Assembly (NCBI RefSeq): GCF_012843435.1
Contig: NZ_JABAFC010000008.1
Coordinates: 1-64,000, forward strand
Direction of reading: 5' to 3'
Source of the DNA: Psychrobacillus sp. BL-248-WT-3
GTDB lineage: Bacteria > Bacillota > Bacilli > Bacillales_A > Planococcaceae
DNA: 64,000 nt
Below, in pieces: positions 26,303 to 34,885 of the stretch (the first letter of the stretch is position 1; each line of letters begins with the position of its first letter). Under the pieces are notes generated by a model, which did not search any database, was not told the DNA's origin, and saw nothing but the letters and a program-made list of their open reading frames with translations. A program made the translations under genes and the position numbers.

Positions 26303-28459
26303 TTACACTGTAGCTTCTGTTACTGGATTTCTTTCTGCAATGTAGCGAGATACATGCTTGTAGCTGACAGCAAATACGATAAATGTCAGTACAAGGAATG
26401 CCACTAAGCAAATTAGAAGTACAAAACCATTTGCCAGCATAAACCCTGGATCTCCTAAAGAAATAACGGATTTAAGCCCTGCATTAGAATACGTTAGCGG
26501 TAAGAATTTACTAAGCGCTTGTAAGTTCTCCGGTAACATAGGTATTGGTAGGTTCGAGCCTGTTGTAGATAATTGAAGAACGATGAATGCAAGAGCAATA
26601 AATCGACCAATATTACCTCCTAATGCTATCAAGAAGAATACAATAGACATAAACGCTAGACTTACAAAAACAGTAAACAGTATAAATAATCCCGCATTAG
26701 TAACCTGAAGTTTCAAGAAGAATAATGAAAATAAAGATACTAATAAACCTTGAGCAACTGCAAATAATGAAAGCTGCATAAGTTTACTTGCATACCAGCT
26801 AAATAATGAACCTGGCAAAGTAACTGGTCTTTTGAAATCAACGATAAAAGATAAGATTAAAATTCCAACAAATAAAGCTAAAGAAATAATATATGGGGCT
26901 GTAGAATCACGGTAATAATTATAGCTGTTCACCGTCTCCCCCTTAAAACTAACCGGATTAGAGAATTTAGCTATATTAGCTTCACTCACCTGAATACCAT
27001 TTACTTGTTCCGCTCCACCTGCTAAGCCAGTTTGAAGCTCTTGGCTTCCAGATTGCAATTGATTTGCACCATCGTTTAGTGATGTTACCCCTAAAGTCAT
27101 TGTCTCCCAACCAACTGCAACAGTTTGGTTACCATCACTAATTTGTGTAAGCCCTGCCTTTAAATCAGTAACTGCATTGCCAATCTTCGTCCATGAACTT
27201 GCAACAGTGGCATTCCCATTAGCCACTTGATTTGCCCCTATTTTAAGTCGATTGATCCCAGCATTAGCTGCCGTTTGTCCTTCTACCAGTTGATTGATCC
27301 CAGCATTCAGCTGCTTAGACCCTGTGGTAAGCTGAGTCGCTCCAGCAACTAAAGCGTCAGCACCCTGCTTTAATGGTTGAACTTGCTGATCAAATTGAGT
27401 GAGACCTTTTGAAATTGCATCACTTGTACCTACAAGCGTCATAAATTCCACATCTTTTGCAAGCTCAGGATGTTTTGCTAAATAACCCTTCAAGCCTTCC
27501 GTAAGATTTTGAGATCCTCCTGAAAGCGTTTTCGTAGATTCTGTCACTTTAGCAATTCCACCTGCTAACTGCTCTGCCCCTGGTTTCAACTGTTTTTCTA
27601 AGCCTGCAGATAATGTGGAACTGCCTGTGTTAACAGTCTTTAAACCATTCAATACCTGGTCAGATCCAGCTTTTAGAGAATCTAAGCCTTGCACAACCTC
27701 TTTTGATCCTGCAGCCAGCTTTTTAATGTCATTCTCTCCGCTTTTAATCGAGCTAAGTAATTGGCTAGCTCCATCCTCAGCAGTTTTAGCTCCAACTGCA
27801 AGCTTCTGAACATCTCCTGATTTTTCGTTTAAAGATTGTAGCAGTTGACTTGTACCTGCCGAAAGACTTGTTGTACCCTCATACAATTTGTTAGAACCAT
27901 CAGCACCGGAAGCAAATCCATTAGAAATATCACCAAATCGTGCGAATAATGTTTTGGTGTAGGTTTCCGTAATTTTGTTTCCTAGCTGTTCACGAATTTT
28001 TTCTGTAGCACTTTTCGTCACCTGTGAAGCCATGAAGTTCAAGCCTTCATTTTGTGTATAAATTATTTCTGCTACCTGTGGATTAGCATCTAGCACGGTT
28101 GTTACCTTGCTAGAAAAGTCCTCTGGAATCTCAATCGTCATATAATACTTCTGACTCTTGAGTCCTTTTTCGGCTTCCTCTTTCGAAACAAAATCCCATC
28201 CTAAGGCTGGATTTTGCTTCAAATCTGCCACTAAATCATTCCCCACATTTATTGGGGCTCCCCCTGATTCAGCACCTGCATCATTATTAACAAACGCTAC
28301 AGGTAAATTATCTAGATTGTCATACGGATCCCATGTAGCAGATAACAAAACTGCTGCATAGACAATTGGAATTAGCAAAACTCCAATGAGTGAAAATATT
28401 ACCCCTTTTTTCTCTGTTAGCTTGGATAATTCCACGCCCAACAATTTGAACGCACCCAT
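26303..28459 (-). CDS. yhgE: YhgE/Pip family membrane protein
   Basis: 718 residues. An N-terminal membrane helix (about 22-40) is followed by the conserved LPVAFVNNDAG segment. A long extracytoplasmic stretch carries many repeats of the form LxxGxxxLxxG (from about residue 190 to 480), and five or six membrane helices lie at the C-terminus. This is the domain plan of YhgE and the phage infection protein Pip, also related to ESX-linked proteins. The family is proposed to act in export or as a phage receptor. In B. subtilis a TetR regulator gene (yhgD) lies next to it; none is here, although a TetR-like operator lies upstream. Confidence 0.92.
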   Translation of the reverse strand: MGAFKLLGVELSKLTEKKGVIFSLIGVLLIPIVYAAVLLSATWDPYDNLDNLPVAFVNNDAGAESGGAPINVGNDLVADLKQNPALGWDFVSKEEAEKGLKSQKYYMTIEIPEDFSSKVTTVLDANPQVAEIIYTQNEGLNFMASQVTKSATEKIREQLGNKITETYTKTLFARFGDISNGFASGADGSNKLYEGTTSLSAGTSQLLQSLNEKSGDVQKLAVGAKTAEDGASQLLSSIKSGENDIKKLAAGSKEVVQGLDSLKAGSDQVLNGLKTVNTGSSTLSAGLEKQLKPGAEQLAGGIAKVTESTKTLSGGSQNLTEGLKGYLAKHPELAKDVEFMTLVGTSDAISKGLTQFDQQVQPLKQGADALVAGATQLTTGSKQLNAGINQLVEGQTAANAGINRLKIGANQVANGNATVASSWTKIGNAVTDLKAGLTQISDGNQTVAVGWETMTLGVTSLNDGANQLQSGSQELQTGLAGGAEQVNGIQVSEANIAKFSNPVSFKGETVNSYNYYRDSTAPYIISLALFVGILILSFIVDFKRPVTLPGSLFSWYASKLMQLSLFAVAQGLLVSLFSLFFLKLQVTNAGLFILFTVFVSLAFMSIVFFLIALGGNIGRFIALAFIVLQLSTTGSNLPIPMLPENLQALSKFLPLTYSNAGLKSVISLGDPGFMLANGFVLLICLVAFLVLTFIVFAVSYKHVSRYIAERNPVTEATV

Positions 28460-28498
28460 ACATAACCCCCTATTTTAAATTAAAAAAATGTAGAAACA

Positions 28499-28522
28499 AA
28501 AAATGAATGAGTATTCATTTTT
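28499..28522. promoter_or_regulatory. TetR-type palindrome upstream of yhgE
   Basis: AAAAATGAAT-GAGT-ATTCATTTTT, a 10-bp perfect dyad 40 bp upstream of the yhgE start. TGAATGANNATTCA-like sites are typical for TetR regulators in Bacillales. The regulator gene is not in the window. Confidence 0.7.
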
Positions 28523-28606
28523 ATTCCTACATTAATTATATTTTAAATTTTTAGATTTTTCATTATTTTTGTTAAATAGTAATATTAGACAAAAATTATC
28601 AAAATT

Positions 28607-28954
28607 TCACTGTTCAACAATATACTGATCCAAAGCACGGCTTACACTCTCTACAAAATTACCGCCAGCTCCCCAATCAAAACGCATAAATGCTCCTGCC
28701 CCACCACCAGAGGCTACTGCATGAACCTTGGTAAATTCCTCTAAATTGTCTAATGTGATAGTTAAAGATGCTCTATTACTTGTTCGATAATAGAATTTTT
28801 CTATTACACAAACAACTATCTCTTGGTCTCCTACAGAGCGCTTATATACGTCTAACACCTTACCAGATATAGATCCTGTGACAATTGATTGTTCTATTAC
28901 CCTTAATGCCTCAATAGGTGTAATATCCACATAAAAATCTCGCACGTCTTTCAT
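28607..28954 (-). CDS. DUF6054-like protein
   Basis: 115 residues, soluble. The pattern DITPIEALRVIEQSIVTGSISGKVLD, then RTSNRASLTITLDNLE and finally VASGGGAGAFMRFDWGAGGNFV agrees with my memory of the DUF6054 family, but the number should be checked. Ribosome site AAAGGGGGCGG precedes the ATG. No function is known. It is monocistronic. Confidence 0.7.
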   Translation of the reverse strand: MKDVRDFYVDITPIEALRVIEQSIVTGSISGKVLDVYKRSVGDQEIVVCVIEKFYYRTSNRASLTITLDNLEEFTKVHAVASGGGAGAFMRFDWGAGGNFVESVSRALDQYIVEQ

Positions 28955-29028
28955 AATACCGCCCCCTTTTATAGTTTTACGGATATAGAGGCAATAGGTT
29001 CCAGATTTGCACGAGATAAGAAAAAAAG

Positions 29029-29054
29029 GTAAGAATGCTAAACAACATTCTTAC
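29029..29054 (-). terminator. Terminator of the malic enzyme gene
   Basis: GTAAGAATG/CATTCTTAC stem with an 8-base loop, followed on the minus strand by seven T residues. Confidence 0.88.
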
Positions 29055-29072
29055 TTTAATTAGGTTTACACG

Positions 29073-30278
29073 CTATACGTCTGAATTAGTGGAGAGCTTA
29101 GAAACACCGGACTCTATTGCAGCCTTGCTTACCTCTCGAGAGACCGCTTGTACCACTCTCTTATCGAAAGCTTGAGGAATAATATAATCATTACTCAAAT
29201 CCTTTTCTTCAATTAGGTTAGCGATTGCCTGAACGGCAGCTAATTTCATATCATCATTAATTTCGTTTGCCTTTGCATCGAGAGTTCCTCTAAATATCCC
29301 AGGAAAAGCTAAAACATTATTTACTTGGTTTGGGTAGTCAGAACGACCAGTAGCTATAATTCTTACTCCCCACTCCTTCGCATTCTCGTAAGAAATCTCC
29401 GGCACTGGATTTGCCATAGCAAAAATTATAGAATCTCTACTCATCAAGTCTACTAAATCCTTTGTTAAAAGATTTGCCACTGAAACACCGATAAATACAT
29501 CCGCACCTGCCATTGCATCTCGTAGGCTACCCTTCAATCCGATTGAATTTGTTAAGGTAGCAATTGTTTCCTTTACCGGGTTCATCCCTTTTTTTCGTCC
29601 CTTATAAATAATACCTGTTGAATCACACATAATAATTTGTGTATAACCAAGTTGGACAAGGATTTTCATAATAGCCACTCCTGCTGCTCCTGCTCCGTTA
29701 ATAACTACCTTTACATTTTCTTTTTGCTTTTTAACTAGCTTTAGTGCATTTTGCAAGCTAGCGCCAACTACTATAGCTGTTCCATGCTGATCATCATGGA
29801 ACACAGGTATATTTAACTCTTCTTGTAAACGTCTTTCTATCTCAAAACAGCGCGGGGCTGAAATATCTTCTAAATTTATCGCTCCAAACGAAGGACTAAT
29901 AGCTTTAACAATTGACACAATTTCTTCTATATCATTAGTGTTTAAACAAATTGGAAATGCATCCACATTTGCAAAGCTTTTGAAGAGAATAGCTTTACCT
30001 TCCATCACAGGCAAGGAGGCTTCTGCCCCTATATTTCCTAACCCAAGTACAGCAGAACCATCAGTTACCACACCAACCATATTTCCCTTAGCCGTATAAT
30101 CATACACACTAGAAGGATTATTTTTGATTTCTAAACAAGGTTCCGCAACTCCCGGCGAATAAGCTAGACTTAAATCTTCCATCGTGTTCACCGGCACCTT
30201 GGAAAGTATCTCTAACTTCCCCTTGTTTTCCTTATGAACTTTTAAAGCTCGATCTCTTAAAGTCATTGTCTCACTCAC
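29073..30278 (-). CDS. Malic enzyme (NAD(P)-dependent, oxaloacetate-decarboxylating)
   Basis: 401 residues. Converts malate to pyruvate and CO2. The N-terminal LAYSPGVAEPCLEI tyrosine motif, the catalytic LEDISAPRCFEIE segment, FHDDQHGTAIV metal ligands and the nucleotide-binding VINGAGAAGVAI are complete. Length and motifs fit the short bacterial malic enzymes (YtsJ-like); cofactor preference cannot be fixed by eye. It is transcribed toward its own terminator, with a small RNA candidate about 170 bp upstream on the same strand ending before its promoter region. Confidence 0.95.
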   Translation of the reverse strand: MSETMTLRDRALKVHKENKGKLEILSKVPVNTMEDLSLAYSPGVAEPCLEIKNNPSSVYDYTAKGNMVGVVTDGSAVLGLGNIGAEASLPVMEGKAILFKSFANVDAFPICLNTNDIEEIVSIVKAISPSFGAINLEDISAPRCFEIERRLQEELNIPVFHDDQHGTAIVVGASLQNALKLVKKQKENVKVVINGAGAAGVAIMKILVQLGYTQIIMCDSTGIIYKGRKKGMNPVKETIATLTNSIGLKGSLRDAMAGADVFIGVSVANLLTKDLVDLMSRDSIIFAMANPVPEISYENAKEWGVRIIATGRSDYPNQVNNVLAFPGIFRGTLDAKANEINDDMKLAAVQAIANLIEEKDLSNDYIIPQAFDKRVVQAVSREVSKAAIESGVSKLSTNSDV

Positions 30279-30451
30279 TTTCTTTTTTATGTTTTAGGAA
30301 ACTCCATTTAGTGACCTACTTCATATTTTTATCTCATAGATTGCTTTTTACTACCTCTAGTCTTCCACGATAACTTGTTCTTAAACATCTAATGACTTAT
30401 TAGATATTAAGCGCTTTACTAATTTTTTTTGTATTCTTTTTTAAAGGATAT

Positions 30452-30588
30452 AAAAAAAACGACATCAGCACGGATGTCGTTTTACAAGGGACGAACTTAA
30501 CGTTGAGGGGGTTAAGTCGTAATAAATACTCAGCTGTACTTTGGAGAAAAGTTGCTGGTAAGAACCTTCTCTATTGAGTAAGCTCTAT
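30452..30588 (-). ncRNA. Fur-controlled small RNA candidate with C-rich loop (FsrA-like)
   Basis: A transcript starting about 30588 from the promoter at 30595-30623 would be about 137 nt. It contains a hairpin CTTAAC-CCCCTCAAC-GTTAAG (30516 to 30496) that exposes CCCCUC in the loop, a second C-rich patch GTCCCTTG, and a terminator with an 11-bp stem AAAACGACATC/GATGTCGTTTT followed by eight U. There is no ORF of note inside. FsrA of B. subtilis is a Fur-repressed RNA that uses C-rich single-stranded stretches to block ribosome sites. The design is the same; sequence homology is not shown. Confidence 0.75.
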
Positions 30589-30590
30589 AC

Positions 30591-30623
30591 GATAATGATA
30601 ATCATTTTCAATTAGTATGTCAA
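30591..30623 (-). promoter_or_regulatory. Sigma-A promoter embedded in a Fur box
   Basis: Minus strand -35 TTGACA (30623-30618), a 17-base spacer, and -10 TATCAT (30600-30595). The 19-bp Fur box GATAATGATAATCATTTTC at 30591-30609 covers the -10 and matches the classic box GATAATGATWATCATTATC at all but one position. Iron-loaded Fur would block this promoter. Confidence 0.88.
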
Positions 30624-30896
30624 CCATTTTTATTAATGTAATTTTTTACTTACCCAAGTTAAGTTTTACTTACTAATTGTTTTGGCAGTCGATTAATGGG
30701 GTGAATGCTTCTTTCTTTCCCATAGAAAGCGTTCGCCAGTGAGGAAATCGAAGTTACACACCTTTGAATAGAGGTTTGTTCGTTGTACTCCCCTTCTACT
30801 CGTTTGCTAATTACTTTATTGTAAAACTAAAATGCATATTCCTTTTAGCTTCGGGAATAGCTAATAACAATCCCCAAAAAAAAGGAGTGAGAAAGA

Positions 30897-31211
30897 ATGG
30901 ATCGAAAAATAGACAAACAAGTGGAAGTAGCATTAGAAAGCTTCAGTACAGACGAAAAAAATAATATCCTAAAAAGCTTTACTACATTTAAGGATTATCT
31001 AGCTGACAAAGTTAAAATGGGTGAAAAAATGGGTCTAAGTGATGAGACCCTTGCAAAAGCAACCGAGAAAGTCGCAGGTTATCTTGCAGCGCACGAAGAA
31101 CCTAGAAACCGTGAAGAACATCTTTTACAGCAACTATGGAAAACTGCTGACAAAGATGAGAAGCAAGCACTTAGCCAAATGCTTTTAAAACTTACGAAAC
31201 ATGAAGGATAA
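30897..31211 (+). CDS. DUF3243 (YmfJ-like) protein
   Basis: 104 residues, ribosome site AAAGGAGTGAG. All-helical small protein with FKDYLADKVKMGEKMGLSDETLAKATEKVAGYLAAHEEPRN cut into the usual DUF3243 helices, and a closing EEHLLQQLWKTADKDEKQALSQMLLKL. Homologues such as YmfJ have no known activity. The stop overlaps the start of a downstream small ORF. Confidence 0.85.
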   Translation: MDRKIDKQVEVALESFSTDEKNNILKSFTTFKDYLADKVKMGEKMGLSDETLAKATEKVAGYLAAHEEPRNREEHLLQQLWKTADKDEKQALSQMLLKLTKHEG

Positions 31212-31413
31212 ACGAGAAGAGGCAGATGGTCGTTTGTTAGACAATCCTGATAGGGTTAAGACGACTAAAGTCAGCCTGTTCGATATGCATGAGGATATGC
31301 AAACTGTTGATGCAATTTCTGTAGAGGATTTGAACATTCAAGTTCAAGACGAAAGAGATCATACCCACACGAAAAACCGTTCTTCTAGCGAAGAACGATT
31401 TCCTCCTAGATAA
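31201..31413 (+). CDS. Small hydrophilic protein
   Basis: 70 residues, charged and apparently disordered (DDRVKTTKVSLFDMHEDMQTVD-like composition). Its ATG overlaps the DUF3243 stop by 11 bases with no separate ribosome site, so translation would be coupled. A good terminator follows. I recognise no family. Confidence 0.5.
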   Translation: MKDKREEADGRLLDNPDRVKTTKVSLFDMHEDMQTVDAISVEDLNIQVQDERDHTHTKNRSSSEERFPPR

Positions 31414-31434
31414 TGTTTCTTCAACCTAGAAATA

Positions 31435-31471
31435 AAAAAGAATGCTCCTTTCCCCTTGGAGCATTCTTTTT
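31435..31471. terminator. Bidirectional terminator
   Basis: AAAAAGAATGCTCC/GGAGCATTCTTTTT, a 14-bp stem between the convergent small ORF and bioY. Confidence 0.9.
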
Positions 31472-31474
31472 ATA

Positions 31475-32029
31475 TTAAAGAGGGGTAGCCCTAATCAATT
31501 TAGCTTGAACCAAACGACGTCTAATAACCACTCCTACTAATGCTGCAACTATTGATTTTACTAAATCGGGAATAAGAAAAATTAACATTCCACCCTTGAA
31601 GGCTCCCTCCCATGAAATACCGGAAACCATTTTTAGCCAAACCATACCGATAGATAGAATAATGACTACACTGAGCATATTGGCTCCAATAGCTACAAAT
31701 TTGTTATGACCAAACATGTCTAACAAAAAACTTATACATATCACAGCTGGTAGCGTAGCTAAAATATATCCTCCTGTTGGACCGAGTAATATGCCTGGTC
31801 CTCCCGTCATACCAGCAAAAACAGGTATCCCACCGAGGCCAAGTAATATATAGATGATAATGGCAAGACACGCATACTCTTTAGGTAAAATAGTAGCCGT
31901 TAACATAACAGCAATCGTTAAGAGTGAAAATGGTACAGGTGGTATAGCGATCATTACTTGAGCCGCTACGGCAATAATGCCAGCAAACATAGCAGCAGTA
32001 ATCATCATTTTCAAACGTTCATTTCTCAT
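31475..32029 (-). CDS. bioY: Biotin transporter BioY (ECF S component)
   Basis: 184 residues after choosing MRNERLKMM, which follows AAAGGGG by 8 bases. A longer frame would run through the BirA operator and an upstream terminator, so it is not used. Six membrane helices; the BioY patterns IAIPPVPFSLLTIAVMLTA, GGIPVFAGMTGGPGILLGPTGGY (here given in part) and FLIPDLVKS are present. It binds biotin in the membrane and imports it with the energy-coupling ATPases encoded elsewhere, or alone at low rate. Confidence 0.95.
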   Translation of the reverse strand: MRNERLKMMITAAMFAGIIAVAAQVMIAIPPVPFSLLTIAVMLTATILPKEYACLAIIIYILLGLGGIPVFAGMTGGPGILLGPTGGYILATLPAVICISFLLDMFGHNKFVAIGANMLSVVIILSIGMVWLKMVSGISWEGAFKGGMLIFLIPDLVKSIVAALVGVVIRRRLVQAKLIRATPL

Positions 32030-32046
32030 AATTTTTTCCCCTTTTA

Positions 32047-32083
32047 TTTGTGTTAACCTCTTATAAATATAAGTTAACACAAA
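32047..32083. promoter_or_regulatory. BirA (biotin repressor) operator of bioY
   Basis: TTTGTGTTAAC, a 15-base spacer, GTTAACACAAA: an 11-bp perfect dyad that matches the Firmicutes BirA box. It lies 18 bp upstream of the bioY start, so biotin-bound BirA should repress transport when biotin is sufficient. Confidence 0.93.
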
Positions 32084-32110
32084 TACGGTTAAAAGAGAAC
32101 AAAATAAAAA

Positions 32111-32140
32111 AAGAAACCGAAGAATGATTCTCGGTTTCTT
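32111..32140 (-). terminator. Terminator of the 34119-32174 operon
   Basis: AAGAAACCGA/TCGGTTTCTT stem, with a T run on the minus strand; separates this operon from bioY. Confidence 0.85.
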
Positions 32141-32173
32141 ATAATAATTTGAAGCAAGTTTATCTAGCAATGC

Positions 32174-32563
32174 TTACAACCAACGACTAACTGCATTTTC
32201 TACTGATTCTAATCGTACTGTACTCTTTTGCATAGGGGGCGGACATGACTTGTTATAGGCCATAATTTTTTCATTTACTTTAGTAATTCGAAAATGGAGA
32301 CCTTCTTTAAGACCATGTGTATAGGTAGACGCTATGTCCTGTAACTCATCACGAATTTCATGCTGTAGCTTAAGCCAGTGTGGTTTGTACCCCGCATCCT
32401 TGGCTATCTTTTGAAAGTGCTGAAAAATGTCTCCGGAGAAATATTCATCCGAGATCGGTTGACCCATTCCCTTGATACGATCCATGCCTCCAGACTTTTC
32501 ATAGTTCCTAAGAATATCACCCATTAAATCGTTAACCGGTGGGGTATAATCGTCCTTATCCAT
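32174..32563 (-). CDS. DnaJ-homologue subfamily C28-like (DUF1992) protein
   Basis: 129 residues. The DUF1992 pattern is seen in GGMDRIKGMGQPISDEYFSGD and the following LQHEIRDEL/FRITKVNEKIMAYN helices. There is no J-domain HPD motif despite the family name. Three in-frame starts (TTG, ATG, ATG) follow GAGG; the last, 7 bases away, was chosen. The PH-domain gene upstream stops only 9 bases before, so the two are translated from one message. Confidence 0.82.
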   Translation of the reverse strand: MDKDDYTPPVNDLMGDILRNYEKSGGMDRIKGMGQPISDEYFSGDIFQHFQKIAKDAGYKPHWLKLQHEIRDELQDIASTYTHGLKEGLHFRITKVNEKIMAYNKSCPPPMQKSTVRLESVENAVSRWL

Positions 32564-32572
32564 CATCAAACC

Positions 32573-33019
32573 TCATTTCATAGAGATGTGTGGTGCTTTT
32601 TCAGACAAAATCCTTAAAAATTTCTGTTGTTCGCAAGGTGAGATAATTACACTTCCAAGCACTGCTTTTTTATAATGAATTTCTAACGCATCCTTAGAAG
32701 ATAGAATTCGATAACCAGCTAAAATTTGAGATGTTTTATTGACTTTCGTTATATCCTCATAAGGAATTTTACTTTTAAACGGACCTCCTTTAATGAATAA
32801 GTACTTCTCTCTAAAAGAATACTCAATATCAAAGGTGATCCACAAAATAAATCCAACACACATGATAAATAGAATACTGGTAATAACCACTGCTTTTACA
32901 TCTACATCATCTGAAAAGATTTCATATAAGGCAGGTACAAGAGTAGCAAGTGCTATTATAAAAATTGCTCCCCCTATAAAATAAGCAAAGGTTTTATCAA
33001 TCTTAGATTTAAAGGTCAT
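32573..33019 (-). CDS. Membrane protein with bacterial PH domain
   Basis: 148 residues. Two membrane helices (about 10-30 and 43-63) precede a beta-rich domain (YSFREKYLFIKGGPFKSKIPYEDITKV ... ALEIHYKKAVLGSVIISPCEQQKFLRIL split here), the layout of bacterial PH/DUF304-type proteins of Bacillus. Function unknown. It lies between an AI-2E family permease and the DUF1992 gene. Confidence 0.8.
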   Translation of the reverse strand: MTFKSKIDKTFAYFIGGAIFIIALATLVPALYEIFSDDVDVKAVVITSILFIMCVGFILWITFDIEYSFREKYLFIKGGPFKSKIPYEDITKVNKTSQILAGYRILSSKDALEIHYKKAVLGSVIISPCEQQKFLRILSEKAPHISMK

Positions 33020-33030
33020 TCCATCCCCTC

Positions 33031-34119
33031 CTATACAGATTTCGTGGCTGTATCCTTAATCCCTTCCCTATGTGCGTATATATTCTTTAAAATGGCTTTA
33101 ATAACTGCATAGGTTGGAACCCCTAAAATGATTCCCATTAAACCTGCTATATTTCCAGCTGCTAAAATAATCGTAATAACCGTTAATGGATGAATATCCA
33201 AGGATTTCCCCATCACGTTTGGAGTAATGAAGTTACTTTCAATTTGCTGAGCTACAAGCATTATAATCGCTACATAGATAGCTAGTTTAGGCTCTTGGAT
33301 TAAAGCAATTATAACTGCAGGAACTAGGGATATATATGGCCCTAAGAATGGAATAACATTCATAATCATCCCAAATAGCGCTAGTAGTAAGGCATATTCT
33401 AGACCAATTGCTGTATATCCGATGAATAACATTACTCCCACTAAAAAACTCACGAATAATTGTCCTTGAACGTATGAGCGAAGAGTATCATCTATATCAG
33501 ATAAGGTTTTACGTATAAACTTTTTCTTTTCCCCCTTAAAAAACTGTGTAATGAAAGGGACAAATTTTTCATGATCCTTCAGCATATAGACCAGGAAGAA
33601 TGGTACAAGCACCAATAAAAATACTCCTTGGAATACATTCTGGACGAACTTAACTATCAAACCGCCAGCAGATACTGCTATCGTTTCTATTTTTCCACTT
33701 GCACTATCTATCGTAGTTTGAATTGCCTCTGGCAGTTCACCAAATTTTTTTCTTTGGGAGATGGAATAATTAACGAATTCCTCTACCTCTTCTACCATCT
33801 CAGGTGTATTATCTACCAACGCATTCACCTGTTTTGTTAGGACAGGACTTAATAATGCAATGAATCCCCAAATAAGGAGACCAATTACAACAAATACTGA
33901 TATAATACTAGCCCATCGTGGAAATTTTTTCGATTCTAGCCATTTTTGAAGTGGTCTGGATAAATAGAATAATACCCCACCCAATAACAGCGGCATAAAA
34001 ATAGCCTGGGCAATTGTTAGAAAAGGGGAAAAGATCGATTTAACCTGCATAAACATAAAAATAATTAATAAAGTAAATAATATTGCGGTTCCAACCTGGA
34101 ACCAAAGCTTTTTAGTCAA
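33031..34119 (-). CDS. AI-2E family (UPF0118) transporter
   Basis: 362 residues, about eight membrane helices with the large soluble loop after the third. The family signature is the C-terminal FGMIMNVIPFLGPYISLVPA and the VAQQIESNFITPNVMGKSLDIHPLTVI segment. Members include Na+(Li+)/H+ antiporters and the AI-2 exporter TqsA; the substrate here is open. It is first in an apparent operon with the PH and DUF1992 genes. Confidence 0.92.
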   Translation of the reverse strand: MTKKLWFQVGTAILFTLLIIFMFMQVKSIFSPFLTIAQAIFMPLLLGGVLFYLSRPLQKWLESKKFPRWASIISVFVVIGLLIWGFIALLSPVLTKQVNALVDNTPEMVEEVEEFVNYSISQRKKFGELPEAIQTTIDSASGKIETIAVSAGGLIVKFVQNVFQGVFLLVLVPFFLVYMLKDHEKFVPFITQFFKGEKKKFIRKTLSDIDDTLRSYVQGQLFVSFLVGVMLFIGYTAIGLEYALLLALFGMIMNVIPFLGPYISLVPAVIIALIQEPKLAIYVAIIMLVAQQIESNFITPNVMGKSLDIHPLTVITIILAAGNIAGLMGIILGVPTYAVIKAILKNIYAHREGIKDTATKSV

Positions 34120-34256
34120 CTAACTTTCACATCCTCCATGTAGGTTTAACATAATCTTATATACGAATTATCATAAGGTAAGTTTCATCATTATACGTAT
34201 CGTACCATTTTTATAGTAAACTGTTAATAATTCTTAACTTGAATAGGGGGAGACTC

Positions 34257-34700
34257 TTGGAATACTATAAAAAATTGCGCCAATATGTTGGGCATCAGCC
34301 ACTCATACTGCCTGGTTCAGTTGTGCTAATACTAAATGAACAAAACGAAGTGTTACTTCAAGAAAGAGCACCTGGCATTTATGGTCTGCCTGGAGGATTA
34401 ATGGAGCTTGGCGAAAGCCTGGAAGACACTGCATATCGAGAGGTTTTGGAGGAGACCGGCTTGCGTATTGGAAAACTGACACTTTGCCAAGTCTACTCGG
34501 GTCCTGATTATTATATAGAAAATCCAAATGGTGATACCTTTTATTCGGTTACTATCGTTTACAAAACCTATGAATATGAAGGTCTACTTACACCGGATGA
34601 ATTAGAATCTATCTCACTTCAATTTTTCCCACCGAATAACTTACCGAACGGTATCCTAGCATCTTATCGCACCTTTATAGAGGACGAGTTATTGGATTAA
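34257..34700 (+). CDS. NUDIX hydrolase
   Basis: 147 residues from TTG, placed 4 bases after GGGGGAG; a TTG six codons upstream lies before that site. The Nudix box is complete: GGLMELGESLEDTAYREVLEETGL. Members hydrolyse nucleoside diphosphates linked to another group; the substrate is not predictable. Monocistronic with a terminator downstream. Confidence 0.92.
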   Translation: MEYYKKLRQYVGHQPLILPGSVVLILNEQNEVLLQERAPGIYGLPGGLMELGESLEDTAYREVLEETGLRIGKLTLCQVYSGPDYYIENPNGDTFYSVTIVYKTYEYEGLLTPDELESISLQFFPPNNLPNGILASYRTFIEDELLD

Positions 34701-34848
34701 CGTCTCCATAACATAATTCAATACAGATACTACGCATATTATGTATGAAACTTCTATAATTTTAGTATTTCTAATAAAATAGATTGTCATTCAATTATCT
34801 CCAATTATTTTATAGATGAAAAATTGGATAGGAATTATAACAGAGAAG

Positions 34849-34885
34849 AAAAGGTCAGCGTCTAGGAGATGCTGACCTCTTTTTT
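34849..34885. terminator. Bidirectional terminator between nudix and bicupin genes
   Basis: AAAGGTCAGC/GCTGACCT-type stem with A run before and T run after. Confidence 0.85.

Noticed and set aside
32030-32170. N-terminal extension of bioY
   Set aside because: It would contain the BirA operator and the upstream terminator.
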